Of a DNA stretch of 64,000 nucleotides, positions 33,520 through 43,202 are shown piece after piece. The stretch's first letter is position 1, and the number at the start of each line of letters is the position of its first letter. The notes under the pieces were generated by a model that saw only the letters and a list, made by a program, of their open reading frames with translations, was not told the origin of the DNA and ran no database searches. The translations under genes and the position numbers were made by a program. The DNA comes from Thermomonas carbonis (GTDB taxonomy: Bacteria; Pseudomonadota; Gammaproteobacteria; Xanthomonadales; Xanthomonadaceae): positions 2,142,001-2,206,000 of the forward strand of contig NZ_CP060719.1 of assembly GCF_014396975.1 (NCBI RefSeq), read 5' to 3'.

Positions 33520-34379
33520 AATTCTCGACCTGGATGTCCGCGGCGGTTGCTGCGTTGCTGTTGCTGGCGAGCTCGGTCTTCGTGATCGCCGAAGGCCAGA
33601 CCGCGCTGGTCCTGAACCTGGGCAAGGTGGTGCGTTGGGATCTCAAGCCCGGCCTGCACTTCAAGCTGCCGCTGGTGGAAAGCGTGCGCCGCTTCGACCG
33701 CCGCCTGCAGGTGCTGGCGGCGCAGCCGGAGCGCTACCTGACCTCCGAGCGCAAGGATGTCAGCGTCGACTTCTTCGCGATCGGCCGGATCGAGGACGTG
33801 CGCGCGTTCTACCGCGCCACCGGCGGCCAGGAAGATGCCGCATCGGCACGCCTGGCCCCGATCATCAAGGACGCGCTGCGCAACGAGATCAACTCGCGCA
33901 CGCTGCAGCAGGTGGTGTCCGGCAGCCGTGCCGACGTCATCGGCAAGCAGCTGGAAAACATCAACACCGGCGCGCGCAATCTGGGCATCAGCATCGTCGA
34001 CCTGCGGATCAAGCAGATCGACCTGCCCACAGACAGCCGGGTCATCGGCGACGTCTACAGCCGCATGCGTGCGCAACGCCAGCAGGTCGCCAGCCGGCTG
34101 CGCGCCGAGGGCGAGGAACAGGCCAACCAGATCCGCGCCAAGGCCGACCGCGACCGCGCGGTGATCCTGGCCGAGGCCGAACGCGACGCGCAGACCCTGC
34201 GCGGCCAGGGCGATGCCGAAGCCACCCGGCTATATGCCGAAGCGGCCAATCGGGATCCCTCGTTCTTCGCCTTCCAGCGCAGCCTGGAGGCGTACCGCAA
34301 GTCGTTCTCCAGCGGCGACAACGTGATCGTGCTGGAACGCGACGACCCGTTCCTGCAGTACATGCGCAGCGACCGCTGA
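33516..34379 (+). CDS. hflC: FtsH modulator subunit HflC
   Basis: 287 aa. An N-terminal membrane helix (about 7-24) is followed by an SPFH domain (FVIAEGQTALVLNLGKVV, DLKPGLHFKLPLVESVRRFDRR, TSERKDVSVDFFAIGRI) and a C-terminal helix QANQIRAKADRDRAVILAEAERDAQ. It is the partner of HflK in the FtsH-bound membrane complex. It is coupled to hflK by an ATGA overlap and followed 3 bases later by a DUF2065 gene. Confidence 0.95.
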   Translation: MKFSTWMSAAVAALLLLASSVFVIAEGQTALVLNLGKVVRWDLKPGLHFKLPLVESVRRFDRRLQVLAAQPERYLTSERKDVSVDFFAIGRIEDVRAFYRATGGQEDAASARLAPIIKDALRNEINSRTLQQVVSGSRADVIGKQLENINTGARNLGISIVDLRIKQIDLPTDSRVIGDVYSRMRAQRQQVASRLRAEGEEQANQIRAKADRDRAVILAEAERDAQTLRGQGDAEATRLYAEAANRDPSFFAFQRSLEAYRKSFSSGDNVIVLERDDPFLQYMRSDR

Positions 34380-34382
34380 TCC

Positions 34383-34571
34383 GTGTCTGACCTGTGGGCG
34401 GCGCTGTGCCTGGTCGCCGTGCTGGAAGGCCTGATCCTGTTCGCCGCACCCGGCGCGTGGAAACGCGCCGCCGAGCAGTTGCAGCAGATGCCGGACGAAC
34501 ACGTCCGGCGCATCGGCGGGGTAGTGCTGGCGATCGGCTTGGTCTCGCTGTGGCTGGTGAAGGGCGGCTAG
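34383..34571 (+). CDS. Small DUF2065 membrane protein
   Basis: 62 aa with a GTG start 3 bases after hflC. It has two hydrophobic segments (about 4-22 and 43-59) around RAAEQLQQMPDEHVRRIGGVVLAIGL, the DUF2065 signature. This family is regularly found right after hflC in proteobacteria, so a link to the HflKC-FtsH complex is plausible but untested. Confidence 0.85.
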   Translation: MSDLWAALCLVAVLEGLILFAAPGAWKRAAEQLQQMPDEHVRRIGGVVLAIGLVSLWLVKGG

Positions 34572-34575
34572 CGGA

Positions 34576-36687
34576 TCACTCCGCAGCCTTGAACTCCGGT
34601 TTCGCCATCGGCTTGCCGCCGATATAGCGCGCCAGCCAGTTCTGCACTTCGTAGTTCCAGTAAATGGAATTCTGCGGCGACAGGATCCAGTGGTTCTCGT
34701 CCGGGAACACCACCAGCCGCGAAGGCACGCGCATGGTTTGCAGGATCCCGTACAGGGCGATGCCCTGGCCGTAGGGCACGCGATAGTCCTTCTCGCCGTG
34801 GGTGATCAGCATCGGCGTACTGAAGTTGGCGGCGTAGGCGACCGGGTTGTTGCGTTGCATCGCTTCAGGACTGTCCCAGGGCGTTCCACCCAGGACCTCC
34901 CTGGTGAAACCGTAGGTGGTGATGTCGGCGCCGTACTGGCCCATTAAATCGCTCACGCCGGCGTGGTTGACCAGTGTCTTGAACGCCTTGGTATGGCCCA
35001 ATAACCAGGTCGCCAGATAGCCGCCGTAACTCGCTCCGGCGGCAGCCACGTTGTCGCGGTCGATCGCAGGGATGGTGGCGAACAGGTAGTCGTTGGCCTT
35101 GAGCACGTCCTCGGTCGGCTTGTCGCCCCAGGCGCCGTTGATGCTGCGCGCGAAGGCCTCGCCGAAACCGGTGGAACCGTGCCGGTTCACCCACGCCACG
35201 ATGTATCCCGGGCTGGCGAACACATGGCTGTTCCAGCGCGGGCTGAAGGCATCGCGCACCATCGTGTGCGGGCCGCCGTGCAGCAGTTGCACCAGTGGGT
35301 ACTTCTTCTTCGGATCGAAGCCGGGCGGGTAGATCACCCACATCTGCACGGTGTCGCCACCGGCACCAGGGAACTCGTGCGATTCGACCTTGCCGAGGTC
35401 GAGCCCCGCGAACAGCGCTTCGTTGAAGCGGGTGAGCTGGCGCGCGGGGCCGCCCCTGAGGTCCATCGCGAACAGTTCGGCGGGGCGACCGGTGTGCTCG
35501 TTGAGGAACACGGCCTGCTGGCCTTGCACGTCCAGCGCGGTGCTGCTGCCCTCGCCGAACAACACGCTGGGCGTCCCGCTGCCATCGGGGTTGAGGCGGA
35601 ACAGCGGCACCCGGCCTTGCTGCTCGGCGAGGAAGACCAGGCTGTTCCCATCGCCGGTGAATCCCGGGTTATCGATCGAGAGATCGACCGAGGACGCCAT
35701 CGGCACGTTGCGCTTCTCGGCCAGCCGGTGCTGCCAGAGGCGTCGCAATTCGCCCTGGCTGTTGGCGGTGGCCACGCGGGTGTACAGCACCGAACGGCCG
35801 TCGGGCGCGAAGCGCGGATTATCGTCGCTGTAGGGGTTGTCGACGGTGAGGTTGGCGAACGCGCCGCTGCCGTCGGTCGGCACCAGCACGATGTCCAGGT
35901 TGGGCTGGTTGGCGTAGGGCGGCGGCGTGGAATTGAGCGCCAGCGCGATGTGGCGGCCATCGGGCGCGACATCGAAGCGCACCTCGCCGGAAGGCTGGAA
36001 CAGGCGGTCGTACTTCGGGGTGAGCTCCGTCAGCGCCTTGCTGGCCACGTCGATCCTGAGCAGCCGGTTGGCGAGGTTGTCGGTGAGGTTGCGGTCGAAC
36101 CAGCGGTACTGCCGGTACTCGCTGGCGTAGGCCGTCATCTTCGAGTCCTTGCGGCGCTTGGCCTCCTTCTTCATCGCCGCGAGGTCGGCCTTGGCGAGGC
36201 TGCCCGAGAGTTCGGGGATGACCTGGGTGGCGAAGACGATGCCCTTGCCATCCGGCAGCCACGCCGGCACGGCCACGCCGTAGGGCAGTTCCACCAATTT
36301 CTCTGCCTCGCCGCCGCCGACCGCGATGACGTACAGCGCCGCCATTTCGTCCTCGCCGCGCTTGCCGACGAAGGCGATGCGGCTGCCGTCCGGGCTCCAT
36401 GCCGGAGCGGTGTCGCTGCCGGTGCCGGCGGTCAGCCGCCGCGAGGTGGCGCTGGCGACATCGGTCAGCCACAGCGCAGCGGTGGGCTTGTTCTTCTCGA
36501 TCGACCATTCCTGCACGCTGTACGCAGCCTGCCTGCCATCCGGCGAGAGCGCGGGCGCACCGACGCGCTTGACTGCCCACAGGTCCTGCGCGGTGATCGG
36601 GCGCTTCGGCTGGTCCGCAGCCGCAGCGACCGGTACCAGTGACGCGAATGCAAGCACGAGGACAAAGCGTGTGAGCGCGGCATTCAT
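34576..36687 (-). CDS. Exported S9 family peptidase (acylaminoacyl/dipeptidyl peptidase type)
   Basis: 703 aa. The signal peptide (about 1-24) ends near AAADQ. WD40-like propeller repeats occupy about 30-420 (GAPALSPDGRQAAYS, APAWSPDGSRIAFVGKR). The alpha/beta-hydrolase domain has Ser in AAGASYGGYLATW, Asp in THGEKDYRV and His in FPDENHWI. It cleaves short oligopeptides in the periplasm. It is inserted on the opposite strand between the hflC-DUF2065 genes and purA and converges on the former with only a 4-base gap. It is the second S9 enzyme in the window. Confidence 0.92.
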   Translation of the reverse strand: MNAALTRFVLVLAFASLVPVAAAADQPKRPITAQDLWAVKRVGAPALSPDGRQAAYSVQEWSIEKNKPTAALWLTDVASATSRRLTAGTGSDTAPAWSPDGSRIAFVGKRGEDEMAALYVIAVGGGEAEKLVELPYGVAVPAWLPDGKGIVFATQVIPELSGSLAKADLAAMKKEAKRRKDSKMTAYASEYRQYRWFDRNLTDNLANRLLRIDVASKALTELTPKYDRLFQPSGEVRFDVAPDGRHIALALNSTPPPYANQPNLDIVLVPTDGSGAFANLTVDNPYSDDNPRFAPDGRSVLYTRVATANSQGELRRLWQHRLAEKRNVPMASSVDLSIDNPGFTGDGNSLVFLAEQQGRVPLFRLNPDGSGTPSVLFGEGSSTALDVQGQQAVFLNEHTGRPAELFAMDLRGGPARQLTRFNEALFAGLDLGKVESHEFPGAGGDTVQMWVIYPPGFDPKKKYPLVQLLHGGPHTMVRDAFSPRWNSHVFASPGYIVAWVNRHGSTGFGEAFARSINGAWGDKPTEDVLKANDYLFATIPAIDRDNVAAAGASYGGYLATWLLGHTKAFKTLVNHAGVSDLMGQYGADITTYGFTREVLGGTPWDSPEAMQRNNPVAYAANFSTPMLITHGEKDYRVPYGQGIALYGILQTMRVPSRLVVFPDENHWILSPQNSIYWNYEVQNWLARYIGGKPMAKPEFKAAE

Positions 36688-36842
36688 GGCGGATCCCCTG
36701 ATTGATGCATCTTCGTCGTCGGCGGGCGTGCAGCAGCCCGCTGGGCAGCACGGTCCCTTCCCCGGACGCCTGCCATGGTCAGGTTATACGCGGATCGGTG
36801 CCGGACTCGCCGTCGGACGGGATGCGTCGGCCCAACCGCGCC

Positions 36843-38215
<1,373 letters not shown>

Positions 38216-38239
38216 GCTCGACGCTGGTTGCAACAGAAA

Positions 38240-38262
38240 AACGCCCCGCATCGCGGGGCGTT
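38240..38262. terminator. Bidirectional terminator after purA
   Basis: AACGCCCCGC-ATC-GCGGGGCGTT with AAAA before and TCTGTTT after; it serves purA and the convergent hemerythrin gene. Confidence 0.85.
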
Positions 38263-38282
38263 CTGTTTGGCGACATCGATGC

Positions 38283-38738
38283 TCAGGCGCGCAGTTTCGC
38301 CAGCATCCGCGCGTAGTCCTTGCGGTATTTCTTCGCGGCCAACACTTTCTGTTTGTCGTCCAGGATCTTGCCGGTGACCTGGAAGAATTTCTTCTCTTCC
38401 TCGCGCAGGTGGTGATGCACCTTTTCCGAGAGCTTGCGCGCGACCGCCAGCCATTGGCCGCCCTCGGCATCCGCCTTGTGCAGGTCCTCGACCAGTTCGT
38501 CCATCTCGTGGTGTTCGTGCAGGGCGTGGCGCGATGAGTCGAGGCCGGCGTCATGCATCAGCACCGGCGCGTAGAGGAAGCGTTCCTCGGCAGCGGCGTG
38601 CGCGGCGAGTTCGGTGTGCAACTGCTTGAACAGCGAGATGCGGTCCTGGGTACCGGGCTTGGCGCGCAACAGCTTGCGGCACAGCGAGCGCTGGATCTCG
38701 TGGCTCTCGCGCAGCGCGTCGTAGATGGTCTCGGGCAT
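38283..38738 (-). CDS. Hemerythrin-domain protein
   Basis: 151 aa, all helical. The metal-ligand pattern of a hemerythrin/HHE bundle is visible: H in LRESHEIQ, H in HTELAAHAAAEERFLY with E, H-x3-E in LHEHHEMDEL, and H/E in VHHHLREEEKKFF. Such proteins bind a di-iron centre and are linked to oxygen, NO or iron handling in the cytoplasm. No regulator or partner is adjacent. The 165 bases between it and the divergent M1 peptidase show no coding frame. Confidence 0.88.
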   Translation of the reverse strand: MPETIYDALRESHEIQRSLCRKLLRAKPGTQDRISLFKQLHTELAAHAAAEERFLYAPVLMHDAGLDSSRHALHEHHEMDELVEDLHKADAEGGQWLAVARKLSEKVHHHLREEEKKFFQVTGKILDDKQKVLAAKKYRKDYARMLAKLRA

Positions 38739-38905
38739 GGCGGCGATCCGCGGCGACGGTCCGGCAGGTTGGCGCGGATGCCGCGATGGCCACGTGAATG
38801 CGCGGCGGCCATGACTTCCGGCGCTGCCGCGCGGCGTGGCGTACGCGGATGATCGCGGATCGTGCAGGCGGTTCGCGCCCGCGCCTCCGCTACCGAGGAC
38901 ATTCC

Positions 38906-41566
38906 ATGCGCCGCAACCTGATCACTGCCGCCATCACGCTCGCCCTGTGCGGCATCACGCTTCAGGCATCCGCGCAATCGGCAGCCGAGCTTTCGCGCAA
39001 GGCCGCGCCGCCGGCGGTGCGCGCGACCACCCAGTTGCCGCGCAACGTGGTGCCGTCGCACTACGCCATCGAAGTCACCCCGCACGCGGACAAGCTGGCC
39101 TTCGACGGCAAGGTCACGATCGACATCGACGTGCTGGAGCCGACCTCGACGATCGTCTTGCAGGCAGTCAACCTGACGTTCGCGAAGAGCGCGCTGACCG
39201 GAAAATCGGGCAAGCCGCTGACGCCGAAGGTCACGCTCGATCCGCAGGCGCAGACCGCGAGCTTCACCTTCGACGCGCCGCTCCCGGCCGGCCGCTACGC
39301 GCTGGCGATCGACTACGTCGGCATGATCAATACCCAGGCCAATGGCCTGTTCGCGATCGACTACGACAGCGAGGACGGCAAGAAGCGCGCGCTGTTCACC
39401 CAGTTCGAAGCACCGGATGCGCGCCGCTTCGTGCCCTCGTGGGACGAGCCCAACCTCAAGGCGACCTTCGACCTGACCGTCAATGCGCCGAGCGCCGACA
39501 TGGTGGTCAGCAACATGCCTGCCACCGCGACCAGGGATCTCGGCAACGGCCAGAAGCAGGTGCGCTTCGCCACCTCGCCGAAGATGTCGACCTACCTGCT
39601 GTTCCTCGCGGTCGGCGAGTTCGAGCGCGCCACCGACATGGTCGACGGCACCGAAGTCGGCGTGGTCACGCCCAAGGGCAAGGTGGCGCAGGCCGCCGGT
39701 GCACTGGAGGCCTCGCGGCTGGTGTTGAAGGACTACAACGACTATTTCGGCGTGAAGTACCCGCTGCCGAAGCTGGACAACGTGGCCGCGCCGGGCAGCA
39801 GCCAGTTCTTCAGCGCGATGGAGAACTGGGGCGCGATCCTCTCGTTCGAATACATCCTGCTGGTCGACCCGAAGATCTCCACCATCGGCAACGTGCAGGG
39901 CATCTTCTCGGTCGCCGCGCACGAGATCGCCCACCAGTGGTTCGGCAACCTGGTGACGATGAGCTGGTGGGACGACCTCTGGCTCAATGAAGGCTTCGCG
40001 ACCTGGATGGCCGCGCGCGCCACCGAGAAATTCCATCCCGAGTGGAACACCCGGCTCGATGCGGTCGGCGGCCGCGAAGGCGCGATGAGCCGCGACGCCG
40101 TGGCGACGACGCATCCGGTCGTCCAGAAAGTCGAGACCGTCGAACAGCTGGGCCAGGCCTTCGACGCGATCACCTACCAGAAGGGCGGCGCGGTGATCCG
40201 CATGCTCGAGAACTACGTGGGCGAGGATGCGTGGCGCGAGGGCGTGCGCGCGTACATGCAGAAGCATGCGTACGGCAACACGGTGTCTGCCGACCTGTGG
40301 AGCGCGGTGCAGCAGGCGGCCGGCAAGCCGATCCTGGACATCGCCCGCGACTTCACCAATCAGCCCGGCATCCCGCTGATCACCGTGGATTCCGCGACCT
40401 GCAATGCGGGCACCACCACGCTGCAGCTGTCGCAGGGCGAGTTCACCAAGGACCGACCCGGCAAGACGCCGCTGCACTGGCGGGTGCCGGTGGTGGCGCA
40501 GGCCGCAGGTGGCGCGCGCGTCGACACCGTGGTCGAAGGCGGCAAGGGCTCGCTACAGGTGCCGGGCTGTGGCGCGGTGGTCGTGAACGCCGGTCAGGCC
40601 GGCTATTACCGCACGCTGTATGGCGACGCCCAGTTCGCCGCGATCGGCAAGGACTTCGCGAAACTCGATGCGATCGACCAGCTCGGCATCATGAACGACA
40701 CCTGGGCGCTGGGCATGGCCGGGCTGCGGCCGGCCTCGGACTACCTGGATCTGGCCAAGGGCGTCTCCATCGATGCCGATCCGGCGATCTGGGACGATAT
40801 CGCCGGCACGCTGGGCAGCATCAACGGCTACCTGGCGGGCAACGACGCGGCGCAGAAGCGCTTCCAGGCATATGCCCGCGGCGTGTTGCACCCGGTGTTC
40901 GCGAAGATCGGCTGGAACGGCAAGGCCGACGATTCCGCGCCGGTGCAACTGCTGCGCACCACGCTGATCGGCACTCTGGCCGGACTGGGCGACGAGGCCA
41001 TCGTCGCCGAGGCGCGCCGCCGCTTCGCCGCCAACGACGATGCATCGATGCCACCGGCGCTGCGCAGCCTGATCACCGGCATCGTCGCCAACAAGGCCGA
41101 TGCCGCGACCTGGGACACGCTGCATGCGATGGCCCGCGCGGAAAAGACCCCGATGATCAAGAACCAGCTGTACAACCTGCTCGGCATTGCAGAGGACCAG
41201 GCGCTCGGCCAGCGCGCGCTGGACCTGGCGCTCACCGCTGAGCCCGGCGCGACCAACAGTGCGGGCATGATCGGCGCGGTTGCGGGCCAGCATCCGGACA
41301 TGGCCTTCGACTTCGCGGTGGCGCATCGCGCGCAGGTGGAGAAGCTGGTCGATGCGTCATCGCAGGCGCGCTACTACCCCGGCATCGGCGGCGGTTCCTC
41401 GGACAGGGCGATGATCGGCAAGCTGCGCGCGTTCGCCGACGCGCACATCCCGGCAAGCGCACGCAATGCCACCGAGACCGCCATCGCCAACATCGAGTAC
41501 CGGCTCCAGGTGAAGCAGCAGCGGATGCCGGCGATCGAGGCCTGGCTGAAGAAGCAGGGGAGCTGA
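38906..41566 (+). CDS. Exported M1 family aminopeptidase
   Basis: 886 aa from the ATG at 38906, with GAGGA 6 bases upstream; a longer frame upstream lacks support. The signal peptide (about 1-24) ends at LQASAQ. The M1 catalytic domain has the exopeptidase motif SAMENWGAI (GxMEN type) and the zinc motif HEIAHQWFGNL...LWLNEGFATW. The C-terminal region is the helical ERAP1-like domain. It removes N-terminal residues from peptides in the periplasm or outside the cell. With two S9 and one M2 peptidase in the window, this points to peptide scavenging. Confidence 0.94.
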   Translation: MRRNLITAAITLALCGITLQASAQSAAELSRKAAPPAVRATTQLPRNVVPSHYAIEVTPHADKLAFDGKVTIDIDVLEPTSTIVLQAVNLTFAKSALTGKSGKPLTPKVTLDPQAQTASFTFDAPLPAGRYALAIDYVGMINTQANGLFAIDYDSEDGKKRALFTQFEAPDARRFVPSWDEPNLKATFDLTVNAPSADMVVSNMPATATRDLGNGQKQVRFATSPKMSTYLLFLAVGEFERATDMVDGTEVGVVTPKGKVAQAAGALEASRLVLKDYNDYFGVKYPLPKLDNVAAPGSSQFFSAMENWGAILSFEYILLVDPKISTIGNVQGIFSVAAHEIAHQWFGNLVTMSWWDDLWLNEGFATWMAARATEKFHPEWNTRLDAVGGREGAMSRDAVATTHPVVQKVETVEQLGQAFDAITYQKGGAVIRMLENYVGEDAWREGVRAYMQKHAYGNTVSADLWSAVQQAAGKPILDIARDFTNQPGIPLITVDSATCNAGTTTLQLSQGEFTKDRPGKTPLHWRVPVVAQAAGGARVDTVVEGGKGSLQVPGCGAVVVNAGQAGYYRTLYGDAQFAAIGKDFAKLDAIDQLGIMNDTWALGMAGLRPASDYLDLAKGVSIDADPAIWDDIAGTLGSINGYLAGNDAAQKRFQAYARGVLHPVFAKIGWNGKADDSAPVQLLRTTLIGTLAGLGDEAIVAEARRRFAANDDASMPPALRSLITGIVANKADAATWDTLHAMARAEKTPMIKNQLYNLLGIAEDQALGQRALDLALTAEPGATNSAGMIGAVAGQHPDMAFDFAVAHRAQVEKLVDASSQARYYPGIGGGSSDRAMIGKLRAFADAHIPASARNATETAIANIEYRLQVKQQRMPAIEAWLKKQGS

Positions 41567-41635
41567 CGCCCGCGCGGATGTCCGCCTCCGCCCGATCGCG
41601 CCGTTGGTTCGGAAGACCGGCAGCGAGGCGCGACG

Positions 41636-43123
41636 ATGCGGATGCGGACAGGGTGGGTATTGCCGATGCTGCTCGGGTTGGCGGCATGCAGCCAGAGCAC
41701 GTTCGATCCACCGGAGCGCAGCGGCCCGATCGGGTTGGTCGATACCGGCAGCGGCAAGCAGGCCTGGCTGGCGGTGATCCAGGAGGAAGAGCGCTCGCGG
41801 CATGTCGGTGGCGGCTCGCGCAGCTCCGGTCGCTGGGTCACCGACTACATCTACTACCTGCGCCTGCAGGCGCACGACCCGGCGAACGCGCAGCGCCTGT
41901 GGGCGAAGGACCTCAAGGTGCTGCGCGACAAGGAAGGCGGGACGGGCGCGGAGATCCGCATCCTGGGCCAGCAGGGCGAGGTCGTCTGGGTGTGGGTGCA
42001 CGACCAGGTGCTGGCCCTGTCCGCGCGCGACGGCTCGCTTCTGGCGGATCGCGCCACGCTGGCGCAGGCCAACCCCGAGATCGCCGGCGTCCTGCCGGGC
42101 GAGCTGAAGTTCCATACCTTCATCGGCAAATTGGTGGTCACCCTCGCCGACGCACGCCTTGTCGGCATCGAGGTGCCCGGTTACCGGGCCACGCCTTACC
42201 AGGTCGCGGACGAACGCCAGTTCAGCTACGCGGTGAGCCTGGGCACCACCTGGAACGGCGGCCACGACACAAGAGACTTCGGTGTTCGCCATGGCCGCTT
42301 CGGTGAGGACTGGATCGGCCTGCTCAGCGAGAAGGAGGCGCGCGATGCCGAGGACGATGCGCGTGGCGACCACTACGCGGATTCGGCCGACATCGACGAC
42401 GAAGGCGCGATGGCGAGGCGCACGTTCTGGCGGGCGACCGCCACCGCCTGGAGCGACGATTTCCTGGCCTACGGCGGTCGCAAGGGCGTGCAGGGCTACT
42501 GCGAGGACCGGGCGGAAAGCGCCGCGCGCGACGACGACAGCAACGCCTTCATGCGCGCCGCCGCGGACGGCAACCTGGACGATTACAGCAATGGGGCGCG
42601 TGCCACTGCGCCGGCGACGCATCGGCAACGCATCCGCGACTGCATCGAGACCTTCGATGCGGAGAAGTTCAAACGCATCGTCAAGCTGGAACGCATCGCC
42701 AATGCCGGCGAATGGCTGCAGGGTCGGCTGCTGAAAGCTAAGGCGGAGCCCGGTGCACCGCAATGGATCCAGCGCGGCATCATGATGAAGCCGGCGGTGC
42801 GCGCGCCGTTGCGACTGGAAGATCCGGATGGCGTGCTGGTGCTGCATCGCACGCGCATGGATGCGCAGGGCCGGCTTGCGCTTTCGCGGGTGGATGGTGC
42901 GTTCGCACGCACGCTGTGGACGGCGGTATTGCCGTACGACGCGCTGACGAATCGCTGGTCCGTCGGCTCGCATGTGTTGCTCAACGGCAACTGGAATGAA
43001 GTCCGCGAGGGCGTGATCACGCGGCACGAAGCCTTGTTGTCGCTCGACTTGGCCAATGGCCGCTGGCAGGCATGGGACATCGGTGCCGATGCGCCGTTGT
43101 CGAAGGCAACCGGCGGCGACTGA
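41636..43123 (+). CDS. Lipoprotein of unknown function
   Basis: 495 aa. The signal ends in LAACS (lipobox, Cys18). The rest shows beta-rich repeats such as RLWAKDLKVL, EVVWVWVHDQVLALSARDGSLL and GKLVVTLADARLVGIEVPGY, suggesting a propeller-like fold. A charged middle segment (about 235-260, EKEARDAEDDARGDHYADSAD) follows, and the C-terminal part has VLVLHRTRMDAQGRLALSRVDG. I do not recognise the family with confidence; it may belong to the PA2928-type uncharacterised proteins. It stands 69 bases after the M1 gene and ends before a terminator. Confidence 0.75.
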   Translation: MRMRTGWVLPMLLGLAACSQSTFDPPERSGPIGLVDTGSGKQAWLAVIQEEERSRHVGGGSRSSGRWVTDYIYYLRLQAHDPANAQRLWAKDLKVLRDKEGGTGAEIRILGQQGEVVWVWVHDQVLALSARDGSLLADRATLAQANPEIAGVLPGELKFHTFIGKLVVTLADARLVGIEVPGYRATPYQVADERQFSYAVSLGTTWNGGHDTRDFGVRHGRFGEDWIGLLSEKEARDAEDDARGDHYADSADIDDEGAMARRTFWRATATAWSDDFLAYGGRKGVQGYCEDRAESAARDDDSNAFMRAAADGNLDDYSNGARATAPATHRQRIRDCIETFDAEKFKRIVKLERIANAGEWLQGRLLKAKAEPGAPQWIQRGIMMKPAVRAPLRLEDPDGVLVLHRTRMDAQGRLALSRVDGAFARTLWTAVLPYDALTNRWSVGSHVLLNGNWNEVREGVITRHEALLSLDLANGRWQAWDIGADAPLSKATGGD

Positions 43124-43155
43124 GCCAACTCGCGTCGCGCCTGCTCAGCAAAGAA

Positions 43156-43178
43156 AAGGCCCCGCAGTGCGGGGCCTT
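43156..43178. terminator. Bidirectional terminator
   Basis: AAGGCCCCGC-AGT-GCGGGGCCTT between the lipoprotein gene and the convergent TonB receptor gene, with A-rich and T-rich flanks. Confidence 0.85.
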
Positions 43179-43202
43179 CCTGTTATTGCCGGGAACTGCC
43201 CA

